Shown: positions 33,319 through 37,627 of the stretch, piece after piece
Layout of the letters: each line of letters begins with the position of its first letter
Numbering within the stretch: the stretch's first letter is position 1
Notes under the pieces: generated by a model
Database searches by the model: none
The model's input: only the letters and a program-made list of their open reading frames with translations
Told to the model about the DNA's origin: nothing
Position numbers and translations under genes: made by a program
Assembly (NCBI GenBank): GCA_018882835.1
Contig: VERE01000028.1
Location: 1-37,627 of the forward strand
Origin: Limnohabitans sp.
GTDB lineage: Bacteria; Pseudomonadota; Gammaproteobacteria; Burkholderiales; Burkholderiaceae_C
Length of the DNA stretch: 37,627 nucleotides
Direction of reading: 5' to 3'

Positions 33319-34170
33319 TCAGGATTTTTGACGCGTCAACACACGCGCCAGGATGTTGAGACCGAGCACAGCCAAGGTGATCAGGAACACACCCGCCCAT
33401 GCCAGTTGTTGCCAGTTCTCGTAAGGGCTCATGGCGAATTTGAAAATGGTCACGGGCAAACTGGCCATGGGCTCAGACAGGCTGGAGGTCCAGAATTGGT
33501 TGCTCAGCGCAGTAAACAACAAAGGCGCAGTCTCGCCAGAGATGCGCGCCACGGCCAGCAACACGCCCGTCACCACGCCAGCGCGTGCCGCGCGCAAGGT
33601 GATGCTCATGATGACCTTCCATTTCGGCGTCCCCAGGGCATACGCAGCCTCACGCAAGCCCGGCGGAACCAGCTGAAGCATGTTCTCGGTGGTGCGAATC
33701 ACCACGGGAATGACAATCAGGGCCAAAGCCACCACCCCGGCCCAGCCGGAAAACGACTTGTAGCGCGCAACCACCAGTGAGTACACAAACAAGCCAATCA
33801 CGATGGAGGGCGCCGACAACAGAATGTCGTTGACAAAGCGTGTGATGCTGGAGAGCCAGCTGACGGGTTTGTATTCCGCCAAGTAGATGCCGGCCATGAT
33901 GCCGATGGGCGTCCCCACAAAGGTGGCCAGCATGACCATCAGGAATGAACCGTAAATGGCATTGGCCAAGCCGCCTGGGTCGTTGGGGGCTGGCGTCATT
34001 TCAGTCAGGGTGGCCCAGGTCAGGCCATCGATGCCCAACCAGAAGGTTTGCCACAGGATCCAGACCAGCCAGACCAGGCCGAACACCATGGCGCCCAGCG
34101 AAAGGGTCAGTGCCAGCTGGTTGACGCGCTTGCGCTTGGCAAATTTTTGATGTCGAACGTCGTTGCTCAT
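33319..34170 (-). CDS. pstA: Phosphate ABC transporter permease PstA
   Basis: Membrane subunit of the phosphate importer, 283 residues with six helices. The coupling-loop region [29 protein letters not shown] is the permease EAA motif, and [13 protein letters not shown] is characteristic of PstA. Its ATG overlaps the pstC stop (ATGA at 34167-34170), so they are translationally coupled. Confidence 0.97.
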   Translation of the reverse strand: MSNDVRHQKFAKRKRVNQLALTLSLGAMVFGLVWLVWILWQTFWLGIDGLTWATLTEMTPAPNDPGGLANAIYGSFLMVMLATFVGTPIGIMAGIYLAEYKPVSWLSSITRFVNDILLSAPSIVIGLFVYSLVVARYKSFSGWAGVVALALIVIPVVIRTTENMLQLVPPGLREAAYALGTPKWKVIMSITLRAARAGVVTGVLLAVARISGETAPLLFTALSNQFWTSSLSEPMASLPVTIFKFAMSPYENWQQLAWAGVFLITLAVLGLNILARVLTRQKS

Positions 34171-35207
34171 GACTTGGCTCCCTCATTGCGGCGCATGCGG
34201 GCCAGCAACACTTTGGAAAGCGCCAACACCACGAAGGTGATGAAGAACAACACCAGACCCAGGTAGATCAGCGACGCCTGATGCAAGCCACTGGAGGCTT
34301 CGGCAAATTCGTTGGCCAGCGCAGAGGTGATGCTGTTGGCCGCCTCGAACACGCTCAGGGAATTCAGTTGGTTCATGTTGCCGATGACAAAGGTCACAGC
34401 CATGGTTTCACCCAGCGCCCGCCCCAGTCCCAGCATGATCCCGCCCACCACGCCTGCCTTGGTGTAAGGCAAAACCACCTTGGACATGACCTCCCAGGTA
34501 GTGGAGCCCAACCCGTAGGCCGACTCTTTCAACAAGGGCGGCGTCACCTCGAACACATCGCGCATCACAGAGGCGATGAAAGGAATGATCATGATGGCCA
34601 GGATGATGCCCGCTGACAAAATACCGATGCCCACAGGTGGGCCCGACACCAGCGCCCCCAAATAAGGAACACCCGTGAGCATGTTCTGCAACGGCATTTG
34701 GACATAAGTTGCCAGAATCGGGCCAAACACCAGCAGCCCCCACATGCCATACACAATCGACGGGATGGCCGCCAGCAACTCAATCGCTGTCCCGAGGGGG
34801 CGCTTGAGCCAGGCGGGTGAAAGCTCGGTCAAAAACAAAGCAATGCCGAAGCTCACGGGCACGGCAATCATCAAGGCAATGATCGAGGTGGCCAACGTGC
34901 CGTAAATCATGACCAGGCCACCAAAATCCTCTTGCACCGGGTCCCAGACGCTGCGGGTCAGAAAGCTCAGGCCGTATTTGTCGATGGCTGGCCAGGCACC
35001 ATAGATCAGCGACCCCAGGATGCCCATCAGCAATGCCAAGGTCAGGAGGGCCGCGCCCAGTGCGGCCCAGCCAAACAAACGGTCAATCAAAGCGCCCAGG
35101 CGCATCGAGGGAGGAGTGGGAGGATGTGTCATGGGTCGACGTGAACCTTTCGCTGGGCCCTCTAGCGTATCAGGGACGCCGTGTGTGACAGCAGATGTGG
35201 AAGACAC
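34167..35207 (-). CDS. pstC: Phosphate ABC transporter permease PstC
   Basis: Second membrane subunit of the phosphate importer. It contains [43 protein letters not shown] and the EAA-type loop [29 protein letters not shown], all typical of PstC, and [16 protein letters not shown]. The start is uncertain. GTG at 35207 (346 residues) has AAAGG eight bases upstream and is preferred; ATG at 35132 would drop 25 poorly conserved residues, and its nearest purine block is about 15 bases away. The gene follows pstS by 21 bases. Confidence 0.94.
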   Translation of the reverse strand: MSSTSAVTHGVPDTLEGPAKGSRRPMTHPPTPPSMRLGALIDRLFGWAALGAALLTLALLMGILGSLIYGAWPAIDKYGLSFLTRSVWDPVQEDFGGLVMIYGTLATSIIALMIAVPVSFGIALFLTELSPAWLKRPLGTAIELLAAIPSIVYGMWGLLVFGPILATYVQMPLQNMLTGVPYLGALVSGPPVGIGILSAGIILAIMIIPFIASVMRDVFEVTPPLLKESAYGLGSTTWEVMSKVVLPYTKAGVVGGIMLGLGRALGETMAVTFVIGNMNQLNSLSVFEAANSITSALANEFAEASSGLHQASLIYLGLVLFFITFVVLALSKVLLARMRRNEGAKS

Positions 35208-35228
35208 GGCGTCGCCTTTCTAGCCTAA

Positions 35229-36263
35229 TTATTGGAATGCGATGGGCTTGCCAGCACCGTCCTTGATTTGCCCCCAGGACTTGCGGATCGTGTCCTTCAC
35301 GCTGGCAGGCATGGGCACGTAATCCAAGTCATCGGCGGTCTGATCGCCGTTTTTGTAGGCCCAATCAAAGAATTTCAACGTGGCCGCTGCTTTTTCAGGC
35401 TTGTCCTGGGTCTTGTGCATCAGGATGAAGGTGGCACCCGTGATGGGCCAAGAATCTTTGCCGGGCTGGTTCGTCAAAATCTGGTAGAAAGTCTTCGACC
35501 AATCTGCGCCTGCAGCTGCTGCCTTGAAAGCGGAATCATCAGGCGACACAAAATTACCGGCCAGGTTTTTGACTTGCGCAAACACCATCTTGTTCTGCTT
35601 GACATAGGCGTATTCGACGTAGCCGATCGAGTTGGGCAAACGGCTGACAAATGCGGCCACGCCCTCATTGCCTTTGCCACCCGCGCCGGTGGGCCAGTTC
35701 ACGGCTGTGCCGTCACCCACTTTGGCTTTCCACTCGGCATTGACTTTGCTCAGGTAATTGGTGAACAAGAAAGTGGTTCCAGATCCGTCTGAACGGCGCA
35801 CAGGCGCAATGGCTGCATCGGGCAAATTCAGACTGGCATTCAAAGCCTTGATGGCCGGGTCATTCCATTTGGTGATCTTGCCCAGAAAGATGTCGGCAAT
35901 GACTTCACCGGTCAATTTCAATTGCCCCGGGGTCACGCCTGCGATGTTGACCACCGGCACCACGCCGCCAATCACTGTCGGAAATTGCAGCTGGTTCTTC
36001 TGCGCCAGGTCTTCGTCTTTCAATGGCATGTCAGATGCGCCAAAGTCGACTGTCTTGGCGTCAATTTGTTTGATCCCAGCGCCTGAGCCCACCGACTGGT
36101 AATTGACTTTTTGACCTTGTGCCTTGTTGTATTCGGCAGCCCACTTGCTGTAAAGGGGCGCCGGGAAACTGGCACCCGCGCCCGTCACATCCTGGGAAAA
36201 AGCAGACAAGGACAAGCACAGACCCAGACTGGCGGCTGCAATGACTTTGAAGCTTGGCATCAT
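35229..36263 (-). CDS. pstS: Phosphate ABC transporter substrate-binding protein PstS
   Basis: Periplasmic high-affinity phosphate receptor, 344 residues. A Sec signal peptide ([20 protein letters not shown]) ends around AFSQ. Phosphate-binding segments are [54 protein letters not shown] and the [16 protein letters not shown] loop. It is the first and most strongly controlled gene of the operon, behind a Pho box. GAGAG lies a suitable distance before the paired ATG codons (36263 or 36260). Confidence 0.98.
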   Translation of the reverse strand: MMPSFKVIAAASLGLCLSLSAFSQDVTGAGASFPAPLYSKWAAEYNKAQGQKVNYQSVGSGAGIKQIDAKTVDFGASDMPLKDEDLAQKNQLQFPTVIGGVVPVVNIAGVTPGQLKLTGEVIADIFLGKITKWNDPAIKALNASLNLPDAAIAPVRRSDGSGTTFLFTNYLSKVNAEWKAKVGDGTAVNWPTGAGGKGNEGVAAFVSRLPNSIGYVEYAYVKQNKMVFAQVKNLAGNFVSPDDSAFKAAAAGADWSKTFYQILTNQPGKDSWPITGATFILMHKTQDKPEKAAATLKFFDWAYKNGDQTADDLDYVPMPASVKDTIRKSWGQIKDGAGKPIAFQ

Positions 36264-36298
36264 GAATAGACTCTCAGTGGTTGAAGAATGGGTCTGAC

Positions 36299-36304
36299 TT
36301 TAGA
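36299..36304 (-). promoter_or_regulatory. Candidate -10 box of the pstS promoter
   Basis: TCTAAA on the minus strand begins eight bases after the Pho box, the usual distance when PhoB replaces the -35 contact. The predicted start is near 36292, giving a leader of about 29 bases. Confidence 0.45.
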
Positions 36305-36312
36305 AATCCAAT

Positions 36313-36330
36313 GTGACAAGCTTGTGACAA
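36313..36330 (-). promoter_or_regulatory. Pho box upstream of pstS
   Basis: On the minus strand two identical 7-mers TTGTCAC are separated by AAGC, an 11-bp direct-repeat period. This closely matches the PhoB site CTGTCAT-N4-CTGTCAT. It predicts induction of the whole pst-pho operon in phosphate starvation. Confidence 0.85.
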
Positions 36331-36354
36331 TCTTCAAAAGTTCACAAAGTCAGA

Positions 36355-36383
36355 TCGTCACAGGTTTGACATCAAAAAGTCAT
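36355..36383 (+). promoter_or_regulatory. Candidate degenerate Pho box facing ppx
   Basis: On the plus strand three 7-mers TCGTCAC, TTGACAT and AAGTCAT lie exactly 11 bp apart (spacers AGGT and CAAA), matching CTGTCAT at 4, 5 and 5 of 7 positions. This would let PhoB activate ppx as well. Confidence 0.45.
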
Positions 36384-36430
36384 ATGCTCGAAAGATGTGC
36401 ACAGACTGCACACCAAAATGAATACTTTTT

Positions 36431-37627
36431 ATGCAAAACGGTACCCTCCTCGCTGCCATTGACCTGGGCTCCAACAGTTTTCGCCTTGAAATTGGTCGCC
36501 TCAACCACGGACAAATCCACCGCACCGAGTACCTCAAAGAGACCGTTCGACAGGGCAGCGGCCTGGATACAGATCGCAATTTGACGCTCGAGGCCATGCA
36601 GCGCGGCTGGGACTGCCTGGCACGCTTTGCCGAGCGATTGGCCGGTTTCAGAAAACACCAGGTGCGCGCCGTGGCCACGCAAACCCTGCGTGAAGCACGC
36701 AACAGGGATGTTTTCCTTCAAAAGGCCAATCAAATTTTGGGATTTCCCATCGAAGTGATTTCCGGGCGCGAAGAAGCCCGCATGATTTACCAAGGCGTGG
36801 CTCACCTGTTGCCGCAATCGGCAGAGCGTCGCCTGGTCATTGACATTGGCGGCAGGTCGACCGAGCTGATCCTGGGGCAAAACCTGAGCGCAGAGGTCAT
36901 GGAGTCCTACCGGGTGGGCAGCGTTGCCTGGAGCATGAAGTATTTCGAATCCGGCGTGTTTAGTGATACGGCCTTCGAACGTGCAGAAATCGCAGCCAAA
37001 GCCATTTTGGATGAGGCCCTCAGCAGTTATTCACGCCAGCACTGGGACACCGCTTATGGCTCTTCGGGCACTGTGGGTGCCATTGCCGATATTTTGCTGG
37101 CGGCGGGCTGGCCAACAGGTGTGATCAGCCGGGAAGGCCTCGATTGGCTGCAACGTTGTTTGCTGCGGGTGGGCCATGCCAACAAGCTGCGCCTGGAAGG
37201 GCTGAAAGAAGACCGGCGCGCCGTCATTGGCGGTGGCATCAGTGTCTTGCGCGCTTTGTTTGATTTGTTAGAAATGGACAAGCTTCAAGTGGCACAGGGC
37301 GCGCTACGTCATGGCGTGTTGTATGACATGCTGGAACGCGAGGAATCAGGCTCTGACATACGCTCACAAACTGTGGCACGGCTGCTGACCACGTTCGGTG
37401 TTGACACGCTTCAAGCACAACGCGTGAGCAAAGTGGCTCGCGCACTTTTGCAAGAACTCAACCATGAGACGCATACTGACGACATCGCAAGACATCAGCG
37501 CAAACTGGACTGGGCTGCGCAACTGCATGAAATTGGCGCTCAAATTTCCCACAGCGATTACCACAAGCACGGTGCCTACATACTGGACAACGCAGATGCT
37601 TTAGGTTTTGCCTTGCCAGAGCTGCAC
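36431..37627 (+). CDS. ppx: Exopolyphosphatase, 3'-truncated by the window end
   Basis: Ppx/GppA-family enzyme that releases phosphate from the end of polyphosphate chains. 399 codons are present and the frame is open at the last base; the family is usually about 500 residues, so about 100 are missing. ASKHA-fold phosphate loops are clear: AIDLGSNSFRLEIGR at the start, VIDIGGRSTELILG, and YGSSGTVGAIADIL in the second half. An HD-like C-terminal region begins near WAAQLHEIGAQISHSDYHKHGAYI. The ATG at 36431 has no obvious Shine-Dalgarno sequence. It is divergent from pstS across a 167-base control region. Confidence 0.96.
   Translation, partial: MQNGTLLAAIDLGSNSFRLEIGRLNHGQIHRTEYLKETVRQGSGLDTDRNLTLEAMQRGWDCLARFAERLAGFRKHQVRAVATQTLREARNRDVFLQKANQILGFPIEVISGREEARMIYQGVAHLLPQSAERRLVIDIGGRSTELILGQNLSAEVMESYRVGSVAWSMKYFESGVFSDTAFERAEIAAKAILDEALSSYSRQHWDTAYGSSGTVGAIADILLAAGWPTGVISREGLDWLQRCLLRVGHANKLRLEGLKEDRRAVIGGGISVLRALFDLLEMDKLQVAQGALRHGVLYDMLEREESGSDIRSQTVARLLTTFGVDTLQAQRVSKVARALLQELNHETHTDDIARHQRKLDWAAQLHEIGAQISHSDYHKHGAYILDNADALGFALPELH

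Noticed and set aside
1-37627. CRISPR arrays, tRNA, rRNA, prophage or insertion sequences
   Set aside because: No regularly spaced repeats, cloverleaf genes, transposase or integrase motifs were seen in the reading of either strand.

Overview
The window is a GC-rich, densely packed stretch of what looks like a betaproteobacterial chromosome, most likely order Burkholderiales and close to Comamonadaceae. That placement is inferred from protein style, from gene orders such as dnaX-ybaB-recR and pstSCAB-phoU-phoB-phoR, and from a short SRP RNA beside dnaX; no database search was possible. Nearly everything is recognisable. There is no phage, insertion sequence, CRISPR array, tRNA or rRNA. I do not see a wholly new multi-gene system; the most interesting signals are regulatory and recoding features embedded in familiar genes.

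Layout. 1-6404 (+): the C-terminal part of a K+-independent H+-pyrophosphatase with its terminator, an aldehyde dehydrogenase, and a tight molybdenum cofactor operon moaA-mobA-moeA. 6408-11042 (-): an RND efflux permease preceded by its periplasmic adaptor, with no outer-membrane channel gene beside them. 11162-14655: the block rnhA-yafS-like methyltransferase (-) and gloB-mltD (+), the same arrangement as in E. coli, with overlapping divergent start codons. 14657-20160 (-): dnaX-ybaB-recR followed by a probable catabolic set (Asp/Glu racemase-like protein, Ldh-family dehydrogenase, Bug/TctC solute-binding protein). dnaX carries a run of nine A with stops in both alternative frames, a strong candidate for programmed production of a short gamma subunit.

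20161-24353: a more AT-rich accessory stretch after the SRP RNA gene ffs. It holds a tannase/feruloyl-esterase-family lipoprotein whose promoter has two matching palindromes 21 bp apart, a MarR regulator downstream that is the obvious candidate to bind them, a small unknown protein, a palindromic repeat-like element, an H-NS-family protein and a FrnE/DsbA-like oxidoreductase. 24458-26576 (+): trxA, rho and rpmE2, each with its own control signals. 26673-29712 (+): a large membrane protein resembling GT-C glycosyltransferases, coupled to a MATE-family transporter.

29703-36263 (-): the phosphate-starvation operon pstS-pstC-pstA-pstB-phoU-phoB-phoR behind a clear Pho box. ppx (exopolyphosphatase, running off the window end) is divergent, so phosphate uptake and polyphosphate mobilisation share one control region.
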